The notes: generated by a model not told the origin, from the sequence alone. Shown: positions 36,660 through 49,927, counted from the first letter of the stretch. The stretch is 64,000 bases of DNA from Canna indica (GCA_034359265.1 CP136890.1:89367501-89431500); one strand, 5' to 3'. Program-made: numbers and translations.

Positions 36660-37990
36660 AGACAGTCAAAAGAGTTTGCCTTTAATTCTAATTTTATAAG
36701 TAACATTAGCCTCTAGATCTATCACTATTAAAACTTAATATTTTCAAAATTTAATTAATTAATTCTCCCCGTAATAATTGTAGCCGACTCTTATCTCCAA
36801 AATTTTCCTTTCTCCCTTGTTTTTTTTGGCGGACGTGCGCCTTCTCCTCTCGTTTCACCCAATTCACTACCATATCACCAAATCTAATCTCTCACATGCC
36901 GCCATCTGATCCCCTGCTATTTCTTGTATGAGCTCCCCTCACACACATTCACACTTGCACGGTCTCCAGAATCTTCATCGTCGTCCACTTCTCCGCACCC
37001 TATCTCCAACCCGCGACTACGCCCTACCTCCACCATCCCTTTGCACCTTGTCTCCGGCTTGTTTTCTTATTTTCCTATGTGTATGATCGAGATGTAGATG
37101 AAATCATTTTTAGGTTGGATTTGGTCTAGGCATTCTCAGAGGATGCAAAGCTTCACGGTCAGTCCCAATTGATTTTGGGTATGATTACAAAATTTATGCT
37201 CACCCGTCGAAGAAAGATGAGCAAAAGGATGAGTTGAGGACACGTAGGAACAAATGTTTTTCTATTTTATAAGAATCTATATTACATTGTTATTATTTTC
37301 TTAATTGAGTATGGTTCTTTTTGTTTGTTCATTTTCAACGCTAAAATTTTTGTTTTGCTGATCCTAACCTCACTAATCAGATCCATTTGGCTTGAAAAAG
37401 TACCAGTCATCTTTCCAATCCAAATCGTGATCCTCATTGAACTCTTTAGTGGGTAAGAGAGATCTACCACTTTGCAATCGAGGTACTTGGATGATTTGGT
37501 TGACCTAAGTTTCAACATATTTGTATAATTAGTCGTGGAATGAAAGCATATACTTCCTGCAAAAGATTCCTAATACTGATTCACATTAGATATGGCGCAC
37601 AATAAGTGCTGCTGTGGATTTTTCAGACACAATTGGTTTTTCTTTGTCTTCTTTTCTTGGTGTATGATATGTTTTACACTATTTAGGGCTAATCATTGTG
37701 GAAATCAAAATATATTCCACATTAGAAGATACTACATTGTTATGCTCTAACATGTCTAATTTGGTGTTGAAGTTTTAAAATTGATTTTAAATTAGTAGTT
37801 GTGCGCTATTATATTGTTCATATTTGGTCGACTTTACTGAAGATGGGGCTAAGTTGTTCCAGAAGCAATCAGGTGAAGATATATGCTAGAGGCCCCGTAG
37901 AAAGGGCAGAATTGTAGTTTGGATATCTAAACTTTCCAAGTTTAGACAAAGTTTCTACTATTCAGACTAGAGAAACTAATTCATCGTGAA
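36660..37990. other. left interior of element 6, nothing firmly coding
   Basis: A CT-rich leader-like stretch (36790-37080, with several CTCC/CACC tracts) is followed by AT-rich sequence. Short open stretches occur near 37150-37250 but have no recognisable protein. Confidence 0.4.
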
Positions 37991-38325
37991 ATTAAAAGGA
38001 GTCAAAACATCAAAGTTGCAAAGGGACACACAGGTTCAACTGAATCATCATCTAAAAGTATTCCAGTGAATATTAGACTACAAGAAGATGGAGACTCAAG
38101 GTGCTCTTCCCACACTGTTGGAGTTATTGAAAATGAGAATGCTAACTCCAATTCAGTTTCTTTAGAGAAGTCTGAACAAAGAATTAAAAAAAAGAAGCTA
38201 TTTTAGCATGTCCAAAGGTGCCAAATGGGATCCAGGAGTCAAATAGACAGAGTGTCTATGATGACTCAGTAAAACTCGTGACTCCTACAATGGAAATTCT
38301 CAAAACTGTGACTGCGGGTAAGAAA
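37991..38325 (+). pseudogene. exon-like block A of an unknown gene in element 6
   Basis: An open stretch reads NIRLQEDGDSRCSSHTVGVI, then ENENANSNSVSLEKSEQRIK. After a frame change near 38204 it reads CPKVPNGIQESNRQSVYDDS and VKLVTPTMEILKTVTAG, followed by a GTAAGA donor-like site. The composition looks like a hydrophilic eukaryotic protein. Not recognised. Confidence 0.4.
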
Positions 38326-38560
38326 GAACCAGAGGTTAAAAGATTACTACTCCGAGGACTAATAATTATGGAAATCTATGCTTCGTAATTGCTACATTGC
38401 GGGCCTTTTATCATGTTCACCATTTGTTCAACTCTTGCAGGACTTGAGGAAAAACACCATTCCCAAGGTCTTAACATTTTGAAACACTTATATTCTTGTT
38501 TTTTAATTCCCATTTCATCATCATTTATTTTTTCTTTTCTCTAACTATCTTTTTATTTTA

Positions 38561-38750
38561 GATTGACTTCTCGACCTTGCATATTTTTGTTGATTTTATA
38601 TCTCAATTTGACATGCATGATGATTCAAGTCCAAAGAATAATGGGAAGGAAGTTGTTGAGACTGGGAAGTCTTTCTGTCCCATCATGTTTGATGCTGTTT
38701 TGAAAGGTTTTACACCAGATTTGCCAATTGGAATGTCTGGCAGGCTGAGG
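38561..38750 (+). pseudogene. exon-like block B of an unknown gene in element 6
   Basis: Preceded by TTTTTATTTTAG. It reads IDFSTLHIFVDFISQFDMHD, then EVVETGKSFCPIMFDAVLKG and FTPDLPIGMSGRLR, followed by a GTTTGG donor-like site. It is in the same orientation as block A and may be the next exon of the same captured gene. Not recognised. Confidence 0.4.
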
Positions 38751-40837
38751 TTTGGACTTTTCTTGGTCCTCGTCTAACTTGTTTTAACTTGTTTATTCAG
38801 GGTTTAGGGTTTATTCGGGATGTTTATATTGAATGTCCACTTTTCAAAATTATATTTTCTTTTTTGTAAACTTGAAAAATGTTGAGGGATATCAGAATTC
38901 ATACACTATGGGCATGTTTGATTCATACGATAAGGAAGGATAGGATAGGGGACTGATTAATATCTATTATTTGTTTAATGCATGAATTAGAATAAAATAT
39001 GAATAGAAGAATATTTATATCCGATGTATACCGAATTTAAAAAGTTCATATCCAATCCAATCCCTTTCTATCCAACAAAGCAAGCATATCATATATTAAC
39101 CTTTGATGGTAAATGGTCTTGAATAATATACTCTTCATGTTTCTGAGTTTATATTTGTCATGGAAGGTACGACAACATGCTCCTACTTAAATCAATTATC
39201 TTTGAGAAAGAACTACAGTATTGTCCTTTTCTGTAAAAATTTAAGTGAGATCTAAATAAAAACTTGTGTGGTTTTGTTTCTTCTGGCAAAATGATTAGAT
39301 GCACCATGATAACTTCTAGTAGTACAAAAATATTAATGTCGGATGTTCTTACCCCCTAAAAAATATACTGCTTCTTGGTTTCCATAAATCAAAAGTATCT
39401 TTAAATAAGTTTCCATGTGGTAAAAAGAATATTTTCACTTTTTATAATGTTCATCTCGAGCCGCATTCCATGTGGGCATCTTACTTAAGAGAGCATCAAA
39501 CTCATTATCTTCATTGATTTTAGATATTTATTTGGAACTGAAGCTAGAGGCATGCAAGTTTGAAGCCTACTATTCCAATTGTTCACTCAATATCTTAGTA
39601 TAACATATCTTGAGAGCAGTTCAATGTATCTGAAGAATTATATGCAAGGATTGTCTGGAATTGACCTTGATCTCAACGAAAAATATGAACCTCAGCTATC
39701 ATGAGCCATCGCTTCGTCCAACATAACCAATGTTTTGCAGCTCTGTATCAATCATGTAGATAATGTGTTTGACTCCAGACTCTAGGGTTCAAAATTCAAA
39801 GTTTGATCTTCTGTGCAGAATCATCTTCATCAGCTATGATTTTTTCCCAAACGGGTTAGTCATAGTGGAAACATATCAAGTTTCAATATTATATGAAATG
39901 CTCTTAATTTTAGAGTAGATCACCATCTTGAGAGTGTATTATTATTTTATATAAGATCTTTAGTAAAGAAATTTCAGGCAAGATGGTTGCATAACAATGT
40001 TGAGGGCTATTCATGTCATTCTTGCATTAGTCACAATGTTGAAAGCTCTTTCCTGCATATCCATGTGACTATATTATCTTTGTTGCATTGAAAAATCATT
40101 AATTTATTTTGATATGTTTCATGTATCCATAAAGCACATGGGACGGAAAGGGAATCACATTCATACTTCATTCTTCATTACAAGCCATGAAAAATGATAC
40201 TTGGTCCCATTTGACACCGAGACCCGTATGAAATTGTGTGAATATGTGATTTCCTGTTGTAGATTAAAATTACTTTTGGAGAAATTTGGATGATTTTTGT
40301 ATTTGTTCAGTTGCTATCCGTCACAACTCTCCGTCTAAATATTTGACACTTTGACATGTACACTTCTCGTTGCAGGCAATAAAGTCTCAGCAACAGTTCA
40401 AGGCTTGTTCGCACTATTAAAGACACTCTTCGTCTATTTTGTGCTCCGAAAACTCTTGAATGATATAAAGCATCAACTAGGAAGGTACTTGATCATCATT
40501 TGTTATGTGGCTCTATGTATTCACAAGTTACCTGATGTTTACACGTAGTTTCTCCAATAAGTTTGAGTCAAAAACTTGAATTTAGATGCTTTATTTTCCT
40601 GCTTGAAAAAAGAAAAGTGTATATCTATATATTGGAAGTTCTTTAATGATATTATTTTTTAATCTATATTGCAGAGGCAACATTTAAGAAGAAATGAAGG
40701 AAATGCTTCTATTAAGGTACATAAGTTAAGTTTGTATTCTTTTTATCATACTAATAGCAAAATTAATTTTTGTTGAATGATTATGCTATTAAACACAACC
40801 ATTGGTTTGTAATAAATTTATTTATTAAGTAGGTAAT
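38751..40837. other. AT-rich interior of element 6, nothing recognised
   Basis: No convincing coding block. A few short open stretches near 39630 and 40380 may be eroded exons. Confidence 0.4.
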
Positions 40838-40842
40838 TCCAT

Positions 40843-43363
40843 TGTCACACCCCGACTAAGGGTAGTGTGACCGGCCAGGGCCCACGTCCTGCCCTGTAGC
40901 CTACTGTCTACATTGACATCAAGAAACCAAAACATATCGACTGAAAGAAACTTAACATACTTTATAAAAAGTTTTCAAGTCACAATATATATAAGTTTTT
41001 CAAAACAAGAAGAAACATCAACATCAAATCCAAATGGTAAAATATCAAGTTTTACAATTCTTTTCAAAGATAACCGTCAGTGCAAAAATAAAACCAACAT
41101 AACTAGGACTAGTCTAAGACTCATGGACGTCGCTACGAGATATGGCACCGCCTTCGCCCTCCAGCTGCACCATGTCGACGCCAAGCTACTACTCATGCTC
41201 TGCAAAATAAAATATAAACAGTGAGTCCACTTGGGACTCAGTGAGTGGCTCAAATGAACCTTCACATAATCCTCAGATCTGCATATATATCATACAAGGC
41301 AATAAAGGAATGTACAAGGAGGTAGAGTGTGTTTCTAATACAATTACAGACCCTCAACAGATCAATCAGTACCAACTGTACATGATAACCTGCCACCTTG
41401 GCGTATGAAGCCTCTGGCATCCGGCCCTTGGGCCTACTCATAGCAATATATCTCGGCTATAGCCGTCCCTACCATATCAGGTAGTATCATCTCAAGATGT
41501 GAGCAAACAATCCCGGGCCGTCGACTAGGATGGCCACTAGTCTCCGGACACCGTCTGGGGTAAGGATAGCTAGTCCCACCCAACTGGGGTCTGGCACCTA
41601 GTGGACCCGCTGGCGCACCTCTAGACCCGCTGAGTATTAGTCATTTCCAACCTCCTCGCTCCTCGGCGGACCATCACAAGCACATTACATAATCAAAATC
41701 CTAGGGTTTCCATATATATATACACTTCGGGCCTTTGCTCGTATCTAGCCATGTCCGGCTACCGGGTCAACAATTCATGCCGCCCTTGTTAGTATATGTG
41801 CACCTACAATATCTAAGTTTCCAAGATGCACAAGCAGTCATAGAAGTGTGATAGTCTCACATCTAGGTTTTCATAAATGTGCTATGAACATCTAGTGACA
41901 CCTTACATGTTACCTAGCTTTTTTTACACTGACTTAGGTGAGAATTTCCATGAGTCATCCTTGGAATACCATCCAAGGACATTTAGGGCAGCATGTATAA
42001 TCGAAAGAAAAATGCTAAAATCTTACATCATTCACCATATTTAATCCTAATGCACATACCTAATAATTCTTATACTACCTTAGGAATAGTAGCACAATAA
42101 GGAGCAACTATCTAGCATGGCAAGGTAGTAATAATTTAAATAACATGTATGAATTATAAAACATGGTAACATTGTCAACATCCAAGTTTAAGGATCAAAT
42201 GCTAAGTATGGATACAATCTAGCATTTCTACAATTCAAATCAATTAAGCTACTTGCTAAGTTTGGTGTTCTTCCTAAGTATTGTCATATCCTTATGTGAT
42301 CCCTAAGATCATGAACTTTCCATCTAAGGCAAATCTCTCCCCCTCTCCCCAACCTTGGCCGAACCATGAGCAAGGGAAACCTTGCTCGGCCAAGGTCCTT
42401 GGGGTAGGGAAAGATGGAAGAGACTTTAACTATACTTTGTCTCTTCAATTCCACGTACTTCTTAAATACCAAAGATCAACTTACCCTTCCCCTCACCCTT
42501 TGGCCGACCCTCTTCATGAATCTTAGGGTTCATTCGGCCACTTCAAGGGGCTTTAGAGGGGGACATGCTTCATGTTACGCAAGGAGTTCAAAGGATTAAA
42601 TCAAAACAGTGGTATAGGGTATCTATGGGCCTTCTTGCCGTCAAGGGAATCGGGGAAAATTTCGGCATGACCTTTCCCCTTTTCCCATGACTCGGTAGCC
42701 CCTAAAATACTCAAATCGATGGTTAAAATAGCGAGATCCGACAAGAACATCATAAAACAGTGAGTACCTATCGTTGAAATCATAGATCGTTGGAAAAACG
42801 CGAGAACTCAACCTAGCATCTAGGGTTCGGCCACCCGCCTCCCCCAAACTGTTAAAGTCTTAACCACTCACCTTTTTAAGAAGAGAAAACGGTGAGGAAG
42901 AAGATCCCCACGTCCTCGAAGTGATCGGCTCCGGCAATGTCAAGATCTCCGACCAAGAATCCGAGTAGTGCCTCCCCTTTTTTCCCTTGCTCCTCCTCTT
43001 TCTCCCTTGCTGCCTTGTGTGGCTCAATGAATGAGTCACACGGCTGCAAGATGAGGGTTTTAATCCCTCATCTATCTTTCCAAATGAGGCCTCTTGACTC
43101 ACTTAACTCGCACTCAAACCTCGACTAAACCCAAACTCAACTTGGGTTCCGACTCAACCCATAATATGACTCGAGTTAACTTAATTTAAGGTATGATTTT
43201 ATAAAAGGAAAGTTAATTATCCAAATAGACTTCAAGATTCATTAGCTGAGTCATACCTTTTCACTCGAGGCGATCCTGAGGCTCGACTCGACTACCCCAG
43301 GGTCCGACGCGCTGCACCAAAATAGATTTTTATAATAGGAAACTTTTTTTTCCGGATCTTACA
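40843..43363 (+). repeat. solo LTR 2, 2521 bp, nested in element 6
   Basis: Starts TGTCACACCCCGACTA and ends GGATCTTACA. It has the perfect 5-base TSD TCCAT at 40838-40842 and 43364-43368. It is highly similar to solo LTR 1 over its length. It inserted into CACTA element 6 and then lost its internal region by LTR-LTR recombination. Confidence 0.93.
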
Positions 43364-43368
43364 TCCAT

Positions 43369-44680
43369 TTTACATTTTGGTAAAATAAGATATTTTTTTT
43401 CTTTTCTTTAGAGTTCTAATTCCAAGAGAGAAAAGACACGAGTATATCCTTCTATTGAGGTAAATGTGATATTAAATATAGTTTTTTTCTTATCTTAAAC
43501 TACATTGTTATTAATATCAGTTTTTAGATAATTTTATAATTATATTTAAATAATATATTGGAAGTAGAATTAGCTTTCACTATCAAATTACCTTTCCTTG
43601 CCACTTATGAGCATACTTAACATGGCAAGGTTACATCAAGGGTAATGTCTCTTAACATAACAATGTCTGGACTTTGTTTCTGATTCCTATATTTTAATTT
43701 TATTGAACTTTTGTTTATGAATCAAAGTCTATCAAATTACTATGTATTTATTGGTTAACTTCTCTGTTCTTTTGGTGTGAGGTCTTAAAGCTCTTTTGGT
43801 GTGAGTTTTAAAGCTGTTTTGGTGTGAGGTCTTAAAGTAGGTATGAGACTTATGTGAGCAAGATAATGATAGCATGGAGAGTTTTGTATTACTCTTTATC
43901 TAATGAAAGATACCGAAAAGGTTGTCCTCTACCATCTGCACTTTCAAATACTGTTATATATGTATGGTGAAACATTATTATATTATTAGCATATATATTA
44001 TAATTAATGATAGCCATATTGAATATTTATACTGAAGTACTTTTGATTTCATAATTTTATTTGCCTTTTATAGTACCTTTTTAACTTTAGTTTCTATAGC
44101 TATGGACGACACTCTTTGCTTTGACATCTAAGCACTATACTTTTTTTTGATAAGAAACATATACTTTTTTTTTGATATAGGTATTATCTTGGAATGGAGG
44201 TTCAAAGAATCTTAACCCTAGTAAGATAATAAATTGGTAGCTACACTATTTTCTTTACACCTCGCATGATTCTATTTTTTCCCATTGTGTTTGTCCAAAA
44301 ATAGTCTAATATACTTTGGCTCTCAACAAGTCTATGAGGCAACTCCAAGCTCAAGAGTGATAGAGAATGGAATTAAGATGACAGTGTTTTATGAGTAGTC
44401 AATTTATGGTGGAGATTGAAGTACATCTTTATTTTTTACCTAGTTTTTCAAAATAGTGCCTATTAGAACAATTACTAGTCAAGCTTTATTGTCTTGAGTG
44501 ACAATTTTATCTGTAGGTACTTGTGTGCTTTATTTGTAAGAACTAAACAATAAAAAGATGTTGTCTTTCTTTCAATGAAATCTTATATAGAGAGATTATT
44601 GATATTGTTGACACTTCTTGTCTTTGTTATACTATGTTGAATTTTTAAGCAACCTTGTTGATTGGTTACTTGTATGATTC
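43369..44680. other. right interior of element 6, nothing recognised
   Basis: AT-rich. It includes a short tandem duplication with TTTTGGTGTGAGGTCTTAAAG around 43773-43838. Confidence 0.4.
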
Positions 44681-44689
44681 TCTCCTCAA

Positions 44690-45232
44690 TGAATTTTCAT
44701 CATATCTCAATGGTATTATTTACAAATATAAATTTGTTGGTATTTCTCATGGAAACAAATTTGATGGCATTATCGATAGATGCACTTTCTTTGGTATTAT
44801 CGATGAAAATATTTTATTGTTGGTATTATTGACGCGTTGGTAATACCGACAGATGTATATTTTTAGAGGCAAATATGATATATGCTCATAATAGTAGTTG
44901 TATATTAAAGACAAATATAAATGCATGTATTAATATTTTTAGAGACAAATATAAATGCTTCCACAAATATTTTAGAGGCAAATATATATGACTCTATTAA
45001 TATTTTTAGAGACAAATATATTATGTGTCTCTAGTAGTATTTGTATATAAGAGGCAAATATATATGCCTCTATTAATATTTGTAGAGACAAATATACTAT
45101 AGATCCCTAATACTTTTAGGGACGGGAGCTCTAGAGACAAACAATTTTATTTATCTCTAAAAGTTATAGAGGCAAATATTTAACTTCTAGAGACAAATTT
45201 GATTGTCTCTAATTGTCACTTTTGTTGTAGTG
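44690..45232. repeat. subterminal repeats of element 6
   Basis: 44690-44870 holds diverged GGTATTATCGA/TTGGTAATACCGACAG units, like those of the 9518-18412 element. 44870-45232 holds repeats of TTTAGAGACAAATAT and relatives that match the left end of element 6. Confidence 0.75.
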
Positions 45233-46447
45233 GACTAGAGGACCCCGTACATAATCTACCTCAAGCGAGAAGAGATACCGGAGCAGACCTCCAACCCAAA
45301 TAAATTCATAAGGACGATAAGTTACTACACCCTCCTTAATGATCAACTCTACAAAAGAGGATATTCTCGGCCACTGCTCAAATGCATCAATCGACCACAA
45401 ACAGACATAGTGATGACAAAAATACATGACGACATTTGCGGCATTAACATTGGAGAAAGATCCTTGGCAACTAAAATCCTCTTGGTCGAATATTTCTGAT
45501 AGACCATGAAAATGAACTACAACATGTATGTGAAAAGGTACGTGCAACAAGTGCCAAAGGTTATCCGAGATCTCACAGGTGCATCATGAACCACTACACA
45601 GCTCGGAAGTCACCTGGCCATTCCACAAATAGGGGATTGACATCCTCGGTTTGTTCCCACAAGCACCAGGTCAGATCAAATATTTGGTAGTTGCGCTCGA
45701 CTACTTGACCAAGTGGATAGAGGTCGAAACCCTATCCTCAATTGCAACAGAGAAGGTTCGAAAGTTCGTATGGAAGAACATCATTTGCAGGTACGGCATA
45801 CCTCATGAACTCAACAGCGACAACAGTACACAATCGACGATCTCAACATCATGTAACTCTTCTCCTTAGTGGAACACTTGCAAACCATTGGCCTGACTGA
45901 AGCAACCAATAAAGTTATCATGGCAAGATTTAGAAAGAAGCTTGACCAAGTCAAGGGGCACTGGGCCGAAGAACTACCTAAAGTGCTATGCGGCTACAAT
46001 ATAACCGTTGAATCTTCCACTCAGGAAACCCCCTATAGACTGATCTATGGAAGAGAGACCATGATTTTCGTCGAGATCGCAGAGTTCAGCCTTCGCAGAA
46101 TGGTCTTTGAGGAACAAAGCAATTCAAAATCTCATCGGGTCGAACTCAAACTCATCGAAGAAGAACGAGAACTCGCCAGAATGAGGGAAGAAGCTATGAA
46201 ACTCAGAATAGCTCGAAAGTACGACAAGCATGTCAAACTAAGAAACTTCAAGGAAGGTGATCTGGTCTTGCGAAAGATCGAACTCCAAAGAAAATCAGCC
46301 GAAGAAGGGAAGCTCGCCCCAAACTGGGAAGGCCCCTATAGAATCATCGAGGACCTCAAAAAAGGCACCTACAAAATCGCCGAACTCTCTAGACAAGAAC
46401 TCCCACGGTCGTGGAATGCGGCCTCCTTATGGGCCTACCATAGCTAA
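45233..46447 (+). pseudogene. Ty3/gypsy pol, integrase part (Tat-like)
   Basis: The sequence upstream of the integrase reads D, stop, RTPYIIYLKREEIPEQ and NDQLYKRGYSRPLLKCI, then stops. The integrase core has VVALDYLTKWIEVETLSSIA and LNSDNSTQ, where the second catalytic aspartate sits, then a frame change. The region with the third acidic residue and the C-terminus (EHLQTIGLTEATNKVIMARF, WEGPYRIIEDLKKGTYKIAE) is open at 45869-46447 and ends SWNAASLWAYHS. The short left piece of the gene lies before 36595. Several stops and a frameshift make it dead. The C-terminal LPRSWN... ending fits the Tat lineage, from memory. Confidence 0.85.
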
Positions 46448-47683
46448 GTTTTATCTCTTAAACTATAAGTGGTCGGTGTACTCTTTTTCCTTTATGGCGG
46501 TTTTTCCCACCGGATTTTCCCCTTGAAAGGTTTTAATGAGGGACCACGATGCATAGGCCGAGTACATCACTCGGTGGGACACAATGTACTATCACCATGA
46601 CAGTTATTAATAATATTGCTCTTCTTTTTCTGCAAATTCTCTTTGCATCCACATTATTTACAACTATCTCATAGCATGCATTGGAGGATCCTCTACGATC
46701 TCGAGACAGTTCCTACCCTGCGCGGCGCATCAATCCTCCTCGGCCTTAGCGCCTCTCTTGGATCCCCACAGTGACCAGAGCTCAATTTACATCAGTTTGC
46801 CTCGCCGACCTCAATGCTATCTCAGACTCCCACAACGACCAGAGCTCAAACTCCAACATCTTCGAAGGGAGCCCACAACTGTCGATAAGGTAACCTTGGC
46901 CTTAACTCTATTTTTTTGGCAAGAATACACGACCGACTTTGAACAAACTCCACAAATATCGACGCCGCTCGACACACTGGCCGAAAAAGGCTGGTCAACT
47001 CGACAAGACAACAAGAACAGACGACACAATAGAAAATAAAGTAGAAATGCATTTTTATTCATAAAGCCATGCAAAGGGAAATATATACATATACAGAACC
47101 ACAAAGGGTGATTTATAAGCACAAAAACAAGTTAGATAGATATGCTGATGAAAAAGTTACCAGAGGAAAAGCATTTCGATGATGTAGCTCTCAAAGACCA
47201 TAAGAGGGAAAAGGATGTACTCTTCTCCGTAGCCACATCAATGCTGGACCATAAGCAAATATCAACACTACTTGCGAACCCAAAAAGAAATAGCCCAGTG
47301 GATATGGTCTCCCATATCAGCACTGCCAAACAATGGCGGGACTGATCTGGAGAGGGTCGAAACTATTGTTGACAAAAAGGAGGAGGCACGAGGCGGCTCG
47401 ATCCAAGAGCAGGATACCCGACCAGCCAGAGCGACGTTTGGGGCATAAGCCCCGTGGTGCGAACTCATCGAAGTTTGCTGACCAGCCACCTCCGTCGCCA
47501 GGACCAACATCGCGCCTCTCACCTTCATCTTAAGCCCAACAGTGCGAACCCACAACGATCATGGATTTGCTAACACCTCCTGGAGGAACAGTCATCTTCA
47601 ACATCTCCCACTCCATGGCAAACTCACACATGCAAAACACAAGATGCAGGGGGGCCTATTTATAGGCTCGGGATAAGAACCGT
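46448..47683 (-). other. gypsy region between pol and 3' LTR, with antisense promoter-like signal
   Basis: Past the end of pol there is over 1 kb before CACTA element 7. On the minus strand a TATA motif (CCTATAAATAGG, 47655-47666) lies 39 bases upstream of an ATG at 47616 (MEWEMLKMTVPPGGVSKS). A longer minus frame is at 47555-47268. Tat-lineage gypsy elements such as Grande and Retand are known to carry an antisense ORF here. I do not recognise the protein, and it may be a decayed version. Confidence 0.5.
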
Positions 47684-49564
47684 CACTACTAAAAAATTGA
47701 TCATCTGAGACAGACATAGCCGTCGCAAAACGATCGCTAAAGACCTTTTGCGACGGCCAGGACGGTCGCAAAGTTTGATAGCAAAAGATCTCATCGCAGA
47801 AAGTTTGCTACCGCGTCATCAGCGGTCGCAAATAAAAATATTCTGCGACCGTTGTGCGACGGAATGTGGCGGTCGCAGAAATGTGGTCGCGTGATATATG
47901 CGACGCTCATATACGGTCACAAGTATATATCCGCGACGGCACTGCGACCGCCGTGGCCGTTGCAACATGTAGCTCAGCGACGGAACGATGACCGCAAATG
48001 CTCTCGCAGATCAGGTTGCCAATTGTGATCGCATTTGGCGACCAGGCATCTGCGACGGCCTTTCGGTTGCAGAGCTGTCGCAGACTTTAAAAAAAAATCA
48101 AAATATATAAATTCATTATGGATCTACCATGTGTATATATATATATTAAAAAAATGGCTATGAATATGCTAGAAACACAATGTTTCAATCAAGGGTCATA
48201 CATAAATCAGCTCCAAACAAAGGTACTTGTACTAGAAAATTGTACATGTCACTTTTAAGTTGTTTTGTTTAAGTTGAACTAGAACTAGAAAATAGCTATG
48301 TATTAGCTATGAATTCAGTCAATCTGAACTAGAAAAATATTGAAAAATGATAAATTACAAGACCTAGGAAGAACTCTAGCTAACATCAAAGTCAGTGTGA
48401 CAAGCCGATCAGACAACATCTCTATGATTTGGGAATATCTCCGCGATTTGGGCATGATATAATTTTTGGTTTGATAAATCCACCGAAAACAAGTTCTAAA
48501 GCTCAACCAAGGGCAAACACTCAATCCGATCTCTATGGCCATTGCGGAAAAGACATCGAAAGGAAAAATATCATACATCGATTGAAAAATTGTAAAACAC
48601 AAACGATACAACTATGATTCAAATCGAGAAACAAAATTAGAAATAAAGATCTTTACCTAGGAATTAACCGATTTGGAAATTGGTTGAGAAGGAGGAGGAG
48701 ATCGTCCTCCCTCGATCCGAATGGACGAAGCCGCAGGTCGCAGATAAATCGTAATGAAACAATAGGCGGTGCTTCCAAATTCGGTTCATTTAGTACAAAT
48801 AGTTAACTGCACGGATTAGGTTGACAATATAACAGAGTTACAAGTTGATCCATCGGGTACAACCCTCAATCTGATTGTGGTTGATCCATTAAAGAAAAAT
48901 ACTCAATTTGTTACCTGGAGATTGCTGCTTCAGGCGGGCAGGAGCAGATCGTGGCTTATGGTGGAGGGTTTGCAACGGAGGCGGATGAAGATGCAGGCGA
49001 TGGGGCTAGGGACAAATCAAAGGCGACGATGTTGGGAACAGTTAGAGAGGCGACGAATCCAAAGGAAAATTGCAGGCGACAGTGACCTGGATCGGCAGTT
49101 GACAGTAGGGCAGATTATAGGCCAGAGAGGTGGAGAAGGGAATAGCGGCGTCGAGTCGTGCAAGAAGTCTACCGAGGACAGAGCAGCGAGTGGTCGAGCG
49201 TCGAGCGAGGGGAAGAAAGGGAAGATTGGGCGTCGGCAAGTGATCGAGATCTAGGTCGAGTGATTGATTGGGGGGAAGAAAAGAAAGATTGGCCTGACGG
49301 GATAAGTAAATCAGCACCTGACAGCTTTGCGACCGCTCAAGGGATCGCAAAAACACGGTTGCTAAGCGGTCGCCAAATTGTCGCCATATTGCGATGGTAC
49401 TCGAGGCAGTCACAGTGTCATCGCTATTTTACGACAGCACTCAAGGCGGTCGCAATGCCGTCGCCAAACTGGACAGTCCGCGACCCCAATGGACAGCGGT
49501 CGCAGACCCGTCGCATATGCGACCGCGTCGAGTGTCGTCGCAAAAGGCTATTTTTTAAGTAGTG
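47684..49564. mobile_element. CACTA element 7, non-autonomous, 1.9 kb
   Basis: Ends are CACTACTAAAAAATTGATCA and the complement of CACTACTTAAAAAATAGCC. Subterminal GACGGTCGCAAA-type repeats lie at both sides (47710-48080 and 49310-49555). The flanks are CGT (47681-47683) and TGT (49565-49567), a TSD with one C-to-T change. The interior has no transposase. A 125-codon open frame at 48877-49254 has no recognisable domain and is not called. Confidence 0.88.
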
Positions 49565-49916
49565 TGTCACCTTAACGTCCATTCACCACCTTCCCACTAA
49601 CAAGGCCACATCCGTTAGATAATCAACCGGCACTCGAGTGCCTCGAAAATTGCCGATCAAACCTTTGGTCATAATTACTCCTTGTCAGAATTAATGACTA
49701 CATAGGTGGCGGACACGTGAAAAGGCACCCTTCTCCCCATTCAACAACTACATTATTCCAGAAACTGAAGGGTCATAAGGCAATAACTCTAATTTTCATT
49801 GAGGTCTTCTGATCAGAACATTAGCCGAAGACCCAGCCGACGTCTATCCACTAGACTGAGATCAGAGGCCAGCGCGCTATTTAGAGCTCGGCACGATGTC
49901 CTCAGACTCCAACCAA
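49565..49916. other. gypsy 3' untranslated region
   Basis: Continues the gypsy sequence interrupted by element 7, up to the polypurine tract. No coding sequence is recognised. Confidence 0.5.
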
Positions 49917-49927
49917 GCTCGGGGGGT
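49917..49927 (+). other. gypsy polypurine tract
   Basis: GCTCGGGGGGT directly precedes a TGTGGAGCAAAC LTR start. This is the usual position for plus-strand priming in reverse transcription. Confidence 0.65.

Larger units (their letters stand above)
36595..45232. mobile_element. CACTA element 6, 8.6 kb, no transposase seen
   Basis: Ends are CACTACAACAAAAGTCTC and the complement of CACTACAACAAAAGTGAC, followed inward by AGAGACAA-type subterminal repeats. The flanks are AAC (36592-36594) and GAC (45233-45235). The gypsy pol frame reads SIN on the left and RTPYIIYL on the right, so an original AAC TGG AGG target fits, with one later substitution. Inside are exon-like blocks of unknown origin and solo LTR 2. 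It is probably another gene-carrying non-autonomous element. Confidence 0.85.

Noticed and set aside
48877..49254. 125-residue open frame in CACTA element 7
   Set aside because: Basic low-complexity sequence with no domain; the opposite strand is open over the same stretch, and GC-rich composition explains it.
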